Positions 1-9,215 of a stretch of 64,000 bases of DNA are shown in pieces. Numbering within the stretch: the stretch's first letter is position 1; each line of letters begins with the position of its first letter. The position numbers and the translations under genes were made by a program. The notes under the pieces were generated by a model. The model made no database searches. It saw only the letters and a list, made by a program, of their open reading frames with translations, and was not told the origin of the DNA. This stretch comes from JAEUMD01 sp050246945 (GTDB taxonomy: Bacteria > Pseudomonadota > Alphaproteobacteria > Rhizobiales > Hyphomicrobiaceae), in the NCBI GenBank assembly GCA_050246945.1, contig JBFWVC010000003.1, forward strand, positions 62,001 through 126,000. Direction: 5' to 3'.

Positions 1-1
1 C

Positions 2-103
2 GGTCTCATTTTCACGCCGGTATTCTACGTTGTGAGCCGCCGGCTGGCTGGGACGTCGAGGAGCCGAGCTGCCGCAATTCCATCGCCACAGCCTGGGGAA
101 TGA
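2..103 (+). CDS. RND efflux pump permease, C-terminal end only (partial)
   Basis: The frame open from the left edge encodes about 33 residues ending at a TGA. It starts with GLIFTPVFYVVSRRLAG, which matches the usual end of the last membrane helix of HAE1/AcrB-type RND permeases (a phenylalanine/threonine-proline-valine-phenylalanine-tyrosine core followed by basic residues). Such proteins are inner-membrane proton antiporters that expel drugs or solvents with a periplasmic adaptor and an outer-membrane channel. Only the C-terminus is visible, so the substrate and subfamily cannot be told. The short alanine/proline-rich tail after the helix is not conserved in the family. Confidence 0.6.
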   Translation, partial: GLIFTPVFYVVSRRLAGTSRSRAAAIPSPQPGE

Positions 104-246
104 GGGGCAGCCTTGACGCATTCCTAGCGGCTGGAGTGGGCGAATTTTCCGCAATAATTATTCGCCCGTGTTCGCGAGAGGCGCTGGGGTGTGCGAGCAG
201 TCGGCTTCGGAAATGTGCTGCAAAACAAGGCGTTCATGTGTGCGGC

Positions 247-336
247 TGGCGGATGGGGTGGGATTCGAACCCACGGTGGGCGTGAACCCACGGCGGTTTT
301 CAAGACCGCTGCCTTAAACCACTCGGCCACCCATCC
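247..336 (-). tRNA. tRNA-Ser (anticodon UGA)
   Basis: Read on the minus strand, the sequence has a seven-base acceptor stem GGATGGG/CCCATCC, a D-arm, an anticodon loop CTTGAAA with anticodon TGA, a long variable arm as in class II tRNAs, and a T-arm with GGTTCGAATCC. The discriminator base is G and CCA is genomically encoded (complement of 247-249). The long variable arm and the anticodon identify serine. Confidence 0.96.
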
Positions 337-698
337 GTCCTGATCGCCGGAGCGCCGACGAGCGAGGCTTTCGCTCGACTGTCCTGCGGTGCAAGTGAGC
401 GTTTAGCCTAGTCCGGTGGCTTGATCCAGACGTCACGCGTCGGCCGGCGGACAAAACCGCTGATCGCAGGGGGCGGCGGGCGCGTCCCTCCACGCGCCCA
501 ATGGTCGGTGGAACGGGGAAATCCACCGCAGCCTCTCCACAATTTCCAACAGAATCATGCGGCGCACGCAGACTTAAGGGAACCTCAAGCGGAATTTGTC
601 ATGCTAATGCCGTTCTTCTGACATGCACCCGTTCGAAGGTCCGGCGGAAGAGCGCGTCAGACATGGTCTCGATCGGGACCGAGAGGGATTTGTCGCTT
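337..698. other. intergenic region, no gene seen
   Basis: These 362 bases separate the minus-strand tRNA-Ser from rlpA. Short open frames here have unnatural composition and are read as chance. The region must hold the tRNA promoter (minus strand) and probably the rlpA promoter, but no convincing -35/-10 pair was found. Confidence 0.5.
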
Positions 699-1442
699 AT
701 GCAACTTCATGTGCAGGCCGGAAGCCTGCGTATGGCGGGGATATGGGCACGCCGGCCGGCAGACGTTATTGCCGCGCTGAAGGTGCCGGTATGCCTGGTT
801 GCGCTCTCGGTCGTGATTGCCGGTTGCGCAAAGACGGAGCAGAGTCCGTCGTCGCAGTCCTGGGCAACAAGCACGTCTCTTTTCCCACCGTCCAAGGTCG
901 AGGTGCCTGCAAGCCCGCGCGTAGCCGCCGGCCACGACATTCGGCGTGGCGGGGGCATCTACAAGATCGGCAATCCATACAAGGTTGCGGGCAAATGGTA
1001 CGTGCCGCGCCACGACCCCCACTACGACGCGACAGGCACCGCCTCGTGGTACGGGGACGAATTCCACGGACGCAAGACCGCAAACGGTGAAGTCTTCGAT
1101 AAATTTGCGCTGACAGCCGCGCATCCAACTTTACCGCTGCCATCTTACGTCTACGTGACGAACCTGGAAAACGGCCGCACGGTACTTGTGCGCATCAACG
1201 ACCGGGGTCCCTACACGGGCGGGCGAATCATAGACCTTTCGCACACAGCCGCGTCACATCTGGACTTCCACGAAAAAGGCGTCGCGCGGGTGCGCGTGCG
1301 CTATGCCGGCCGCGCACCACTGAATGGAGACGACAGCCGCGAGCGGCTTTTCCTGGCCAGTCAGCCATGGGCTCGCGGCAGCGCGCGTTACGCGAATTCG
1401 ATTGGCGGCAACCTGACAACCGGGGCGGTGGCGCAGCGCTGA
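699..1442 (+). CDS. rlpA: RlpA-like septal ring lipoprotein (double-psi beta-barrel)
   Basis: RlpA proteins are outer-membrane-facing lipoproteins of the division septum; in Pseudomonas the enzyme is a lytic transglycosylase acting on glycan strands stripped of peptide. From the start at 699 the protein has 247 residues. The N-terminus is a lipoprotein signal with a lipobox ending in Cys43 (VVIAGC). The double-psi beta-barrel spans about residues 112-202, with TASWYG near 114-119 and INDRGP near 166-171; the aspartate there (168) is the expected catalytic residue. No C-terminal SPOR domain is present. An upstream ATG (663) and a downstream ATG (732) are possible starts; 699 was chosen for the GAGAGGG stretch upstream and a complete signal peptide. 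Confidence 0.87.
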   Translation: MQLHVQAGSLRMAGIWARRPADVIAALKVPVCLVALSVVIAGCAKTEQSPSSQSWATSTSLFPPSKVEVPASPRVAAGHDIRRGGGIYKIGNPYKVAGKWYVPRHDPHYDATGTASWYGDEFHGRKTANGEVFDKFALTAAHPTLPLPSYVYVTNLENGRTVLVRINDRGPYTGGRIIDLSHTAASHLDFHEKGVARVRVRYAGRAPLNGDDSRERLFLASQPWARGSARYANSIGGNLTTGAVAQR

Positions 1443-1595
1443 GTGAATGATTCGTCCCGTAGACGATGATTCGCACGTTGCGATGCACCGTCAACTGCAT
1501 CGTGCAAGCGGCTCATTTTCGCTGGCAGAACGCTACATTCTCCATGCATGTCGCGGAAGATGCGAACAAACTCCATGCCGTGCTCCGCCGGGGCG

Positions 1596-1624
1596 TTGAC
1601 ACGCACAGCCTCTGACCGGATAGT
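1596..1624 (+). promoter_or_regulatory. sigma70-type promoter of the D-Ala-D-Ala carboxypeptidase gene
   Basis: A perfect TTGACA (1596-1601) is followed after 17 bases by GATAGT (1619-1624, four of six consensus positions). The start codon is about 33 bases further down. Confidence 0.5.
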
Positions 1625-1657
1625 TCGCTTATAAATTGCAGGGAATGGAAAGGTTTG

Positions 1658-2875
1658 ATGGGCTGGTCGTTTCACCATGAGCCCCGTACTTGTCTCGCTC
1701 GACTGTCGCTGGCGGGGATATTGCTCGGCATTCTGATTGCATCAGTGCTGCTTGCACCGCGAGCGGTCGCACAGGATTCGACATTTATCCCCAAGGCTGA
1801 GCACGCAATCCTGATGGATGCGGACAGCGGCGCCGTACTGTTCCAGCATGCGGCAGACGAATTGACCCCACCGGCGTCGATGAGCAAGCTGATGACGCTT
1901 GCCGTCATCTTCAAGGCGCTGCGTCAAGGCACGCTGCAGCTCTCCGACGAAATCACGATGAGTGAGCATGCGTGGCGGACGGGCGGAGCACCGTCCGGCA
2001 CGTCGGCCATGTTCGTACCCGTCAACGACAAGGTGACGGTCGAGGAACTGCTGCAGGGTATCATTGTGCAGTCGGGCAACGACGCGTGCATCGCCATTGC
2101 GGAGGCTTTGGCAGGCACGGAGGAAGGCTTCGCGCAGGTGATGACGAACGAGGCGCGGCGCATCGGGCTTACCAAATCCACGTTCAAGAACTCCACGGGC
2201 CTGCCAAATCCCGAACACATGATGACCGTGCGCGAGTTGGCGGATCTGGCGCGTTACCTGATCCATGAGTACCCTGAACGGTTCGCAATGTTCGCCCAGC
2301 GAGAGTTCAGATACCGCAAGCACCGTTTCTTCAATCGCAATCCGCTGCTGTTCCTCGACATCGGGGCGGATGGCATGAAGACGGGCTACATCAAAGAAGC
2401 GGGCTACGGCGTTGTGGGGACGGCAGCGCAGGAAGGCAAGCGGCTGATCGTCGTCGTCAATGGGTTGAAGACAGCGAATGATCGCAAGGACGAAGCGCGG
2501 CGTCTGCTCGAGTGGGGTTTCCGGTCTTTCGCGCCGTTCACGCTGTTCAAGGATGACGAGGTGGTGGGATCAGCCCGGGTGTGGGGAGGTGAGCGGTTCT
2601 ACGTTCCCCTCGTCGGCAAACATGGTGTTACGGTGGTGCTGCCGCGGTATCCGGCCAATCAAAAGATCCGCGCGGAAATCATCTACAAGGGGCCTCTGAA
2701 GCCGCCGATCAAGCGGGGCGATCAGGTGGCCAAGCTGCGGGTGACGTCCTCGACGTCGGCGATGAGCGAAGTACCGCTCTATGCAGCAGAGGACGTGGCC
2801 AAGGCGGGGGTGTTTCGGCAAGGACTCGACAGTCTGATCCACATGGCTTTCGATTGGGTCAAGGTCAAACTCTGA
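1658..2875 (+). CDS. dacF: D-alanyl-D-alanine carboxypeptidase (PBP5/6 family)
   Basis: This periplasmic serine peptidase removes the terminal D-Ala from peptidoglycan pentapeptides and so limits cross-linking. The 405-residue protein has an N-terminal signal/anchor helix (about 15-39), then the three penicillin-binding motifs in order: SMSK (74-77, acylated serine), SGN (139-141) and KTG (241-243). A beta-rich C-terminal domain follows, and the protein ends in an amphipathic segment (HMAFDWVKVKL) of the type that anchors PBP5 to the inner membrane. Length and layout are normal for the family. The ATG at 1658 follows GGAAAGG; a TTG one codon upstream is the alternative. The symbol is the one commonly used in alphaproteobacteria; dacA or dacC would serve equally. 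Confidence 0.93.
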   Translation: MGWSFHHEPRTCLARLSLAGILLGILIASVLLAPRAVAQDSTFIPKAEHAILMDADSGAVLFQHAADELTPPASMSKLMTLAVIFKALRQGTLQLSDEITMSEHAWRTGGAPSGTSAMFVPVNDKVTVEELLQGIIVQSGNDACIAIAEALAGTEEGFAQVMTNEARRIGLTKSTFKNSTGLPNPEHMMTVRELADLARYLIHEYPERFAMFAQREFRYRKHRFFNRNPLLFLDIGADGMKTGYIKEAGYGVVGTAAQEGKRLIVVVNGLKTANDRKDEARRLLEWGFRSFAPFTLFKDDEVVGSARVWGGERFYVPLVGKHGVTVVLPRYPANQKIRAEIIYKGPLKPPIKRGDQVAKLRVTSSTSAMSEVPLYAAEDVAKAGVFRQGLDSLIHMAFDWVKVKL

Positions 2876-2974
2876 GCTGGCAGGGGCGACGCGGTTACTC
2901 AATCGCTTCGGGTATTACCCGCGCTCACAAACGTCGCGCGTGGTTTCCCGACTTCCGCCACCCGATCAGATTTT

Positions 2975-3101
2975 TAGAGCCTGATCGTCTGCGATGGAAG
3001 CAGCCATGCTTCCATCGAAGGCGAAAATCAGTCTCTCAAACAATGAGATAGAGCAGGCCACGATGGTCAGGCCTGATTCAATCTAATACTGATCTGCTCT
3101 A
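2975..3101. repeat. composite palindromic intergenic element upstream of tmk
   Basis: The element is bounded by TAGAGC (2975-2980) and GCTCTA (3096-3101). Inside is a perfect 11-bp inverted repeat CGATGGAAGCA / TGCTTCCATCG with a 4-base loop (2992-3017). A second inverted pair is TAGAGCAG (3049-3056) / CTGCTCTA (3094-3101). It lies in the 341-base gap between dacF and tmk, which has no gene. Similar AGAGC-bordered intergenic palindromes are common in Hyphomicrobiales genomes. A role as a transcript-end structure for dacF is possible; no T-tract follows the main hairpin. Confidence 0.55.
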
Positions 3102-3216
3102 GCGTGCGAATTGCTCGTTTCGTCGCCGCCTTCGCCAAGTCGATCTTCCAAGAAACATGAACACGATCTAGTGTGCGCTCCGGTTGGCTGCGGGCGCGGC
3201 CGTCAGGAAGCACGCG

Positions 3217-3894
3217 ATGGGCGCAGGTAAATTCATCACTTTCGAGGGCGGCGAGGGGGCAGGGAAATCCACGCAGGTCCGGCTGCTTGCCGAGCGGCTG
3301 CGCCAGCTTGCTCACGATGTGGTGGTGACGCGCGAGCCGGGCGGAACGCCGTTTGCCGAGCAGGTGCGTGCGCTGATCCTGAGCCCGGACGTTGCGGAGC
3401 ATGCGCCGCTGTCGGAGGCGCTTTTGTTCTTTGCCGCCCGTGCCGATCATATCGACAAGGTGATCCGGCCCGCGCTGCGGCGCGGTGCGTTCGTCTTGTG
3501 CGATCGCTTCTCGGATTCGACGCGTGTCTATCAAAGCGTCGCGGGCGGTCTGCCACCGCTCGTTTTCGAACGGCTGGAAGAGATCGTCGTGGGCGGGACG
3601 CGGCCCGACCTGACGATCATCCTCGACATCGATCCTGCTGCCGGGCTGGCGCGTGCCGAGGCAAGGCGGGGTAATGTTGGCGCTGCGCATGCGGGTAGCG
3701 ATGCCGAGGCCGGACGCGACAAGTACGAGCGGCAGTCGCTTGCCTACCACGAAACGCTGCGCGCGGGTTTCCTCGCGATAGCGGCACAGGAGCCTGAGCG
3801 GTGTGTCATCGTTGATGGGGATCGCCCGGCCGAGACTATCGCGGGAGAGGTGTGGGGCGTCGCGGCTGCACGCCTCGCCGTGAAGGCGGATTAA
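3217..3894 (+). CDS. tmk: thymidylate kinase
   Basis: The enzyme phosphorylates dTMP to dTDP with ATP, an essential step in dTTP supply. The 225-residue protein opens with FITFEGGEGAGKST, the family P-loop, at about residues 6-19. It then has the thymidylate-binding TREPGGTPFAEQVR segment and the DR-SDST motif (CDRFSDSTRVYQ). An in-frame TTG at 3184 lies upstream, but the ATG at 3217 is preceded by AGGAAG at good spacing and matches the usual start. It heads the run tmk-holB-metG, with 4 bases to holB. Confidence 0.96.
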   Translation: MGAGKFITFEGGEGAGKSTQVRLLAERLRQLAHDVVVTREPGGTPFAEQVRALILSPDVAEHAPLSEALLFFAARADHIDKVIRPALRRGAFVLCDRFSDSTRVYQSVAGGLPPLVFERLEEIVVGGTRPDLTIILDIDPAAGLARAEARRGNVGAAHAGSDAEAGRDKYERQSLAYHETLRAGFLAIAAQEPERCVIVDGDRPAETIAGEVWGVAAARLAVKAD

Positions 3895-3898
3895 TCCC

Positions 3899-5017
3899 AT
3901 GGCTCGCGCTCCAACCGTGCAGGAGATCGAAGTACCGCCGGAGCACGACCGGCTGGAGGATTTTCCCCATCCGCGCGAGACCGCGACGCTGTATGGGCAT
4001 GGAAGCGCCGAACAGGAACTTGCAGCGGCTCTGGCAAGCGGGCGGATGCATCATGCGTGGCTGCTGTCGGGACCGCAAGGCATCGGCAAGGCAACGCTGG
4101 CCTATCGCGTTGCGACGGCCGCACTCGCCGCACCCGAGGAGCGCGATGCGTTCGGGCTCAGCCTGTCGGTGGAGCCGCTTTCGGTTGCCGTGCGTCAGGT
4201 GCGGGCGATGTCGCATCCAGGACTTCTGGTGATCCGGCGGCAATACAACCTCAAGGACAAGCGCTTTCCGCAATCGATTTCGGTCGAAGAGGTTCGGCGG
4301 CTGCGCGCCTTCCTGGGGCATCGCGGAGGTGACGATGCGTGGCGCGTGGTCATCGTCGATACCGCCGATGAACTCAACGTGAATGCGGCCAACGCGCTGC
4401 TGAAGTCGTTGGAGGAGCCACCCGAGCGCACACTCTTCCTGCTCGTCACCTCCGAGCCCGGGCGGCTGTTGGCAACCATTCGATCGCGCTGTCGGACACT
4501 CGATCTGAAGCGTCTTGGTCAATCCGAACTGGCGCTGGCGGCGGGTCAGGCGCTGGCGGCGGTTGGGCGCGAGATGCCTCAAGGCGAGGAGGTCGCCACG
4601 CTCTTGCGACTGGGGGACGGTTCGGTAAGGCGATTCTTGAGCCTCGAAGCGGGCGGGGGACTGGCACTCTATCAGGACATCTATGGCCTGCTGGCTGGAT
4701 TGCCCGATGTTGCCTGGGCCAAGGTGCATCAGCTTGCCGACACGCTTTCGGGCAATGCCGCGGAGGTGCGATTCGAACTTTTCTTCGAGCTTCTGCTGGA
4801 ACTCCTGGCGCGGATCGTCCGGGCAGGGGCGACGGGCGAAGGGGCTTCGGAGGATGTTCGTCTGGCGGGGCGTCTGGTGGGGGCGGAGCGGCTTGCCACC
4901 CTGGCCGAGGTGTGGGAAACAGTGGCCCGCGAAAAGGCGGAAACCGTTGCCCTTAATCTCGACCGGAAAACACTGATATTGCGCACTGTTTCCCGGCTCG
5001 AAGCGACGAACCGCTAG
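3899..5017 (+). CDS. holB: DNA polymerase III subunit delta'
   Basis: Delta' is part of the clamp-loader complex that places the beta sliding clamp on primed DNA. The 372-residue protein has the AAA+ P-loop GPQGIGKAT (58-66), followed by a region ending in LKSLEEPP and SRC (arginine-finger type SRCR after the sensor region). The C-terminal half is the helical collar. Linkage to tmk, with the start 4 bases after its stop, is the conserved alphaproteobacterial arrangement. Confidence 0.93.
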   Translation: MARAPTVQEIEVPPEHDRLEDFPHPRETATLYGHGSAEQELAAALASGRMHHAWLLSGPQGIGKATLAYRVATAALAAPEERDAFGLSLSVEPLSVAVRQVRAMSHPGLLVIRRQYNLKDKRFPQSISVEEVRRLRAFLGHRGGDDAWRVVIVDTADELNVNAANALLKSLEEPPERTLFLLVTSEPGRLLATIRSRCRTLDLKRLGQSELALAAGQALAAVGREMPQGEEVATLLRLGDGSVRRFLSLEAGGGLALYQDIYGLLAGLPDVAWAKVHQLADTLSGNAAEVRFELFFELLLELLARIVRAGATGEGASEDVRLAGRLVGAERLATLAEVWETVAREKAETVALNLDRKTLILRTVSRLEATNR

Positions 5018-5063
5018 AGGTGCCGCGCCGCCCGGCTGCAGCCCTGAGCGAGGAGTACGTCGG

Positions 5064-6653
5064 ATGAGCAACGAGAAGCCTTTCTATATCACCACCGCGA
5101 TTTCATACCCCAACGGCGTGCCGCACATCGGGCATGCCTACGAAGCGATAGCGACGGACGCCATCGCGCGCTTCGAACGGCTCGACGGGAAGCGGGTGTT
5201 CTTCCTTACGGGAACCGACGAGCACGGTCTCAAGATGAAACAGACGGCGGCGAAGGAGGGCGTCAGCCCGCGCGAACTGGCGGACCGCAACTCGGCGCGC
5301 TTCCGCGAGATGGCGGCGGTGCTCAACCTCTCCAACGACGATTTCATTCGCACTACGGAGCCACGCCACTACGAAGCCTGCCAGGAGTTGTGGCGCCGCA
5401 TGGCGGCCAATGGCGACATCTATCTCAAGACGTATGGCGGCTGGTACTCGGTGCGCGACGAAACCTACTACAAGGAGAGCGAGACGGAGGTGCGCGAGGG
5501 CGGGCAGCGGTTTGCAACGCCGACAGGTACCGAGGTCGAGTGGCAGGAGGAGGAAACCTACTTCTTCCGGTTGTCGAAATACCAGGGCGCGCTGCTCCAG
5601 CATTACGAAGCCAACCCCGACTTCATCCTGCCTCTCGAGCGGCGCAACGAAGTCGTCAGTTTCGTCCGCCAAGGGCTCGAAGATCTCTCGATCTCGCGCA
5701 CCACGCTCGACTGGGGCATCCCGGTGCCGGATGCGCCGGGCCACGTTATGTATGTATGGATCGACGCGCTCAACAACTATGTTACTGCAACGGGACTCTT
5801 GGGGGGCGGCGACCAGCGGCAGGACTGCTGGCCCTGCGACGTCCACGTCATCGGCAAGGACATCGTGCGCTTTCACGCCATTTACTGGCCTGCATTCCTG
5901 ATGAGCGCAGGCTTGGCATTGCCGCGCCGCGTTTTCGGTCACGGCTTCTTGTTCAACAAGGGCGAGAAGATGTCCAAATCCGTCGGCAACGTCGTCGATC
6001 CCTTCGCGCTCGTCTCGCATTACGGCGTGGACCAGGTGCGCTACTACTTCATGCGCGAAGTTGCCTTCGGCCAGGACGGCAGCTATTCGCCCGAGACGAT
6101 AGCAACGCGCATCAATGCCGATCTGGCCAACGGCCTCGGTAATCTCGCGCAGCGTTCGCTGTCGATGATCGCGAAGGGATTCGAAGGGCGCATGCCGGAA
6201 CCCGGCCCCTTCACGGAGGCGGACGCCGCGCTACTCGCCAAGGCCGATGCGCTTCATGCCAAATGCCGCGCGGCGATGGACCGGCAGGCTATCAAGTCGT
6301 GGCTCGACGCGGTATGGGAAGTTGTCGCAGAGGGCGACCGCTATTTCGCCAACGAGAAGCCGTTCGACAAGACGCTGAGCCCGGAGCGCAAGGGAACGAT
6401 CCTCTACGTCACAGCCGAAACAGTGCGCCAGCTCGCAATCCTCGTGCAGCCGTCCATGCCGGTCTCGGCAGCACGGATGCTAGATCTTCTCGGCCAACCT
6501 CAAGGTGATGCACGGAAGTTCTCGGCGCTGGGCGAATCCGGACGGCTGAAGCCTGGAACGGAGCTGCCAGCACCTCAGGGCGTTTTCCCGCGCTATGTCG
6601 ATCCGGACGCTGCGACGCAGGCACAACGGGGCGGGGGCAAGGCCAAGCCGTGA
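5064..6653 (+). CDS. metG: methionyl-tRNA synthetase
   Basis: This class I enzyme charges tRNA-Met. The 529-residue protein carries HIGH (PHIGHAYE, about 20-27) and KMSKS (about 303-307) signatures. The segment between the two halves of the Rossmann fold reads YSVRDETYYKESE without the Cys-X2-Cys pairs of the zinc-binding type. It therefore belongs to the shorter zinc-free MetRS class found in many alphaproteobacteria. There is no C-terminal tRNA-binding EMAP-like domain. An AGGAG sequence sits about 10 bases before the ATG. Confidence 0.96.
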   Translation: MSNEKPFYITTAISYPNGVPHIGHAYEAIATDAIARFERLDGKRVFFLTGTDEHGLKMKQTAAKEGVSPRELADRNSARFREMAAVLNLSNDDFIRTTEPRHYEACQELWRRMAANGDIYLKTYGGWYSVRDETYYKESETEVREGGQRFATPTGTEVEWQEEETYFFRLSKYQGALLQHYEANPDFILPLERRNEVVSFVRQGLEDLSISRTTLDWGIPVPDAPGHVMYVWIDALNNYVTATGLLGGGDQRQDCWPCDVHVIGKDIVRFHAIYWPAFLMSAGLALPRRVFGHGFLFNKGEKMSKSVGNVVDPFALVSHYGVDQVRYYFMREVAFGQDGSYSPETIATRINADLANGLGNLAQRSLSMIAKGFEGRMPEPGPFTEADAALLAKADALHAKCRAAMDRQAIKSWLDAVWEVVAEGDRYFANEKPFDKTLSPERKGTILYVTAETVRQLAILVQPSMPVSAARMLDLLGQPQGDARKFSALGESGRLKPGTELPAPQGVFPRYVDPDAATQAQRGGGKAKP

Positions 6654-7471
6654 TGCTCATCGACCACCATTGCCACCTCGACTTTCCGCAGTTCGCCGAA
6701 GACCTTGCGGGCGTTATCGCACGTGCCAAGGCCGCCGGCGTCGGAGTCATGGTGACGATCTCCACGCATGTGAAGAAGATCGACACGCTGCTCGCCCTGG
6801 CGCAGCACGATCCCGATCTCTACTGTTCGGTTGGAACGCATCCGCACAACGCCGACCAGGAGATTGACGTGACGACCGAGGACCTCGTGCGCCTGGCGAC
6901 GGCGCACGACAAGATCGTCGCGATCGGCGAAGCGGGGCTCGACTACTTCTATCAGAAGTCGACTCGAGAAAATCAGGCAGAGGGATTCAGGAGGCACATC
7001 GCTGCAGCGCGCATCACCGGCCTGCCTCTGGAGATCCATACGCGCGATGCCGATGACGACTGCAAGGCGATCCTCGAGGAGGAGCACAAGAAGGGCGCAT
7101 TCCCTGCGATCCTGCACTGCTATACTGGCGGAATGGATTTGGCGATGCGGGCAGTGGAACTCGGCCTCTATGTGTCATTCACCGGCGTCGTGAGCTTCAA
7201 GAAGTCGGACGCGCTACGCGAGATCGCCAAGGCTGTGCCGCTCGACCGCATTCTGGTTGAGACCGACGCGCCATATCTCGCGCCCGAGCCCTTCCGCGGC
7301 AAGACCAACGAGCCCGCCTACGTCGTGCACACGGCTGCGGCCATTGCGAAAGCGCGCGGTATTCCGCCCTCGGACGTGGCGGCTGCCACGACGCAGAACT
7401 TCTTCCGTCTCTTCAGTAAGGTCAAACGACCAGCGGTTATCGGTGCCATGCCGACGGACCCGCCCGCATGA
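6653..7471 (+). CDS. tatD: TatD family metal-dependent hydrolase (DNase)
   Basis: TatD/YcfH proteins are TIM-barrel metal-dependent 3'-5' nucleases of the amidohydrolase superfamily. The 272-residue protein begins with the metal-binding IDHHCHLDF motif (HxH at 6-8). It keeps IGEAGLDYFY, the histidine segments LEIHTRDA and ILHCYTGG, and the C-terminal LVETDAPYLAP signature. The ATG shares one base with the metG stop (TGATG), which indicates translational coupling. A GTG one codon upstream is an alternative start. The 3' end overlaps the next gene by four bases. Confidence 0.93.
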   Translation: MLIDHHCHLDFPQFAEDLAGVIARAKAAGVGVMVTISTHVKKIDTLLALAQHDPDLYCSVGTHPHNADQEIDVTTEDLVRLATAHDKIVAIGEAGLDYFYQKSTRENQAEGFRRHIAAARITGLPLEIHTRDADDDCKAILEEEHKKGAFPAILHCYTGGMDLAMRAVELGLYVSFTGVVSFKKSDALREIAKAVPLDRILVETDAPYLAPEPFRGKTNEPAYVVHTAAAIAKARGIPPSDVAAATTQNFFRLFSKVKRPAVIGAMPTDPPA

Positions 7472-8280
7472 GCAATACGCGAACCTCGCACAGACTGACG
7501 ATATTGGGCTGCGGTTCATCTGGTGGCGTGCCGCGTATCGGCGCCATGTGGGGCAAATGCGATCCTTCGAACCCGAAGAACCGGCGGCGGCGTTGCGCTG
7601 TTCTGGTCGAACGCTTCGGGAAAGACGGCGGCGCAACGCGGGTGCTCGTCGATACGCCCCCCGACATCCGCGAGCAGCTTCTGGATATGCGCGTCACCTC
7701 CATCGATGGCGTCGTCTTCACGCATGACCATGCCGATCACACGCACGGGATCGACGATCTGAGGATGGTCGCATACGCGATGAAAAAGCGTATCAACGTC
7801 TGGTTCGACGCAGCGACGAGGCGCAGCCTGGAGCACCGCTTCGACTATTGCTTTCGCACGCCCGAAGGCTCGTCCTATCCGCCCATACTTGTCGGTCACG
7901 ATTTCAACGCGGGTGACGAGATCACCGTTGAGGGCGCGGGCGGGCCGGTCAGAGTGGAGGCGGTCGGCCAGGTTCATGGCGACATCGGTTCGCTTGGCCT
8001 GCGCTTCGGGCCGGTCGCCTATTCGCCGGATGTCTCCGATCTTTCGGCGCAGGCCGAGGAGCGGCTTCAGGGGCTCGACGTATGGATCGTCGATGCGTTG
8101 CGTCATACGCCCCATCCGAGCCATTTCTCGGTCAAGGATGCGGTGTCGTGGATAGAGCGGCTGACAGTCAAGCGCGGCGTGCTCACGCACATGACGGGCG
8201 ATCTCGACTATGCCGCGTTGAAGCGCGATCTGCCGCCCAACGTGGAGCCCGCTTTCGACGGCATGGAAATCCATTTTTGA
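7468..8280 (+). CDS. metallo-beta-lactamase-fold hydrolase, PhnP-like
   Basis: The 270-residue protein has the MBL-fold metal motif THDHADH (85-91) and the N-terminal LGCGSSGGVPRIG typical of the PhnP/YcbJ phosphodiesterase subgroup. A further metal-ligand segment is DALRHTPHPSH near the C-terminus. PhnP itself cleaves cyclic phosphate esters in phosphonate breakdown, but no phn genes are nearby. The constant coupling to tatD (ATGA overlap) suggests a nucleic-acid or nucleotide phosphodiesterase role; this is inference. Confidence 0.85.
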   Translation: MSNTRTSHRLTILGCGSSGGVPRIGAMWGKCDPSNPKNRRRRCAVLVERFGKDGGATRVLVDTPPDIREQLLDMRVTSIDGVVFTHDHADHTHGIDDLRMVAYAMKKRINVWFDAATRRSLEHRFDYCFRTPEGSSYPPILVGHDFNAGDEITVEGAGGPVRVEAVGQVHGDIGSLGLRFGPVAYSPDVSDLSAQAEERLQGLDVWIVDALRHTPHPSHFSVKDAVSWIERLTVKRGVLTHMTGDLDYAALKRDLPPNVEPAFDGMEIHF

Positions 8281-8324
8281 GCCTGAATGGCTCTAAGCGG
8301 GCCGCCCAGTGCGGGTGTCCCTAA

Positions 8325-9086
8325 TCAGTCTTTGGTGTCCGAGGTGACCCGCCGACCGCGATGGGCGAGCCACTCGTAGCCGTCGAAAAGATGCCCATTG
8401 GCGGTTTGAGAGGGTGCCACGACCTCGAGGAACAGCGGTGCGATTTCCGCCGGTGTGGGGAGGGTCTCGGGCTTCTCTCCGGGAAAGGCTTTGGCGCGCA
8501 TCTGCGTTGAAATAGCGCCCGGATTGATAAGGTTGACGCGCAATGGCGTATTGGCGACTTCTGCCGCCCATGTTTTCGCCAAGGCTTCGACGCCCGCCTT
8601 CGAGACGGCATACGGCCCCCAATAGGCATGGTTGCCCGACGATGCACCAGACGTGACGAAAACGGCGCGGCCTGCTTCGGACAACCGCAGAAGCGGGTCG
8701 AGGGTGCGAACGAGCCGCCAGTTGGCCTCGAGGTTCACGGTCATCACCATGTCCCAGGCGTCGGCCGTGACATGGGGGAGGGGCGACAAAGGCCCCAGAA
8801 TTCCCGCGTTGGCGACGAGTATGTCGAGCTTGCCCCATCGGGGGTAGACGGTTGGGCCGATGGCGTCGATACGGTCGCCCTTGCGCAGATCGAGCTGGAG
8901 TATTGTGGCGGAGCCGCCGGCTGCGCGAATTTCGTCGTCAACATCCTCCAGGAGGGCGCCTGACCGGCCGGAGATGACGACGTGGGCGCCGGCCTTGGCG
9001 AGCGCCAGGGCCACGGCGCGTCCGATTCCGCGGGTTGCTCCCGTGACAAGGGCGATACGTCCGGACAAGTCTGGGGTTTCAGGCAT
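8325..9086 (-). CDS. short-chain dehydrogenase/reductase (SDR family)
   Basis: A classical SDR of 253 residues with the cofactor motif TGATRGIG (15-22), the NAG motif (LVANAGIL) and the catalytic YAVSK (Tyr159). The substrate is not evident. The start at the ATG in MPETPDLSGR was preferred because upstream in-frame sequence has no family similarity. It is the last gene of the minus-strand block below purF and the TAXI-like gene, and converges with the MBL-fold gene. Confidence 0.87.
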   Translation of the reverse strand: MPETPDLSGRIALVTGATRGIGRAVALALAKAGAHVVISGRSGALLEDVDDEIRAAGGSATILQLDLRKGDRIDAIGPTVYPRWGKLDILVANAGILGPLSPLPHVTADAWDMVMTVNLEANWRLVRTLDPLLRLSEAGRAVFVTSGASSGNHAYWGPYAVSKAGVEALAKTWAAEVANTPLRVNLINPGAISTQMRAKAFPGEKPETLPTPAEIAPLFLEVVAPSQTANGHLFDGYEWLAHRGRRVTSDTKD

Positions 9087-9215
9087 GGGCCTTGGCGTAT
9101 CTTTCACAGTTCGATGCGGCGGGAGGCCGGGGTGCGCCGTCCTTGCTAAACGGACCGGAAGCGTCGGGCAAGCATTCCTTCCCAACCGCGGCGATGGGCG
9201 CATTCGAGCGAGGTC

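Noticed and set aside
1473..1504. CGATGCA / TGCATCG hairpin after rlpA as a terminator
   Set aside because: The stem is only 7 bp with no T-tract on either strand, so it was not called.
3836..5071. 411-codon minus-strand frame opposite holB
   Set aside because: It is a GC-rich shadow of holB: arginine/proline/glutamine-rich, no domain, and the plus-strand gene is certain.
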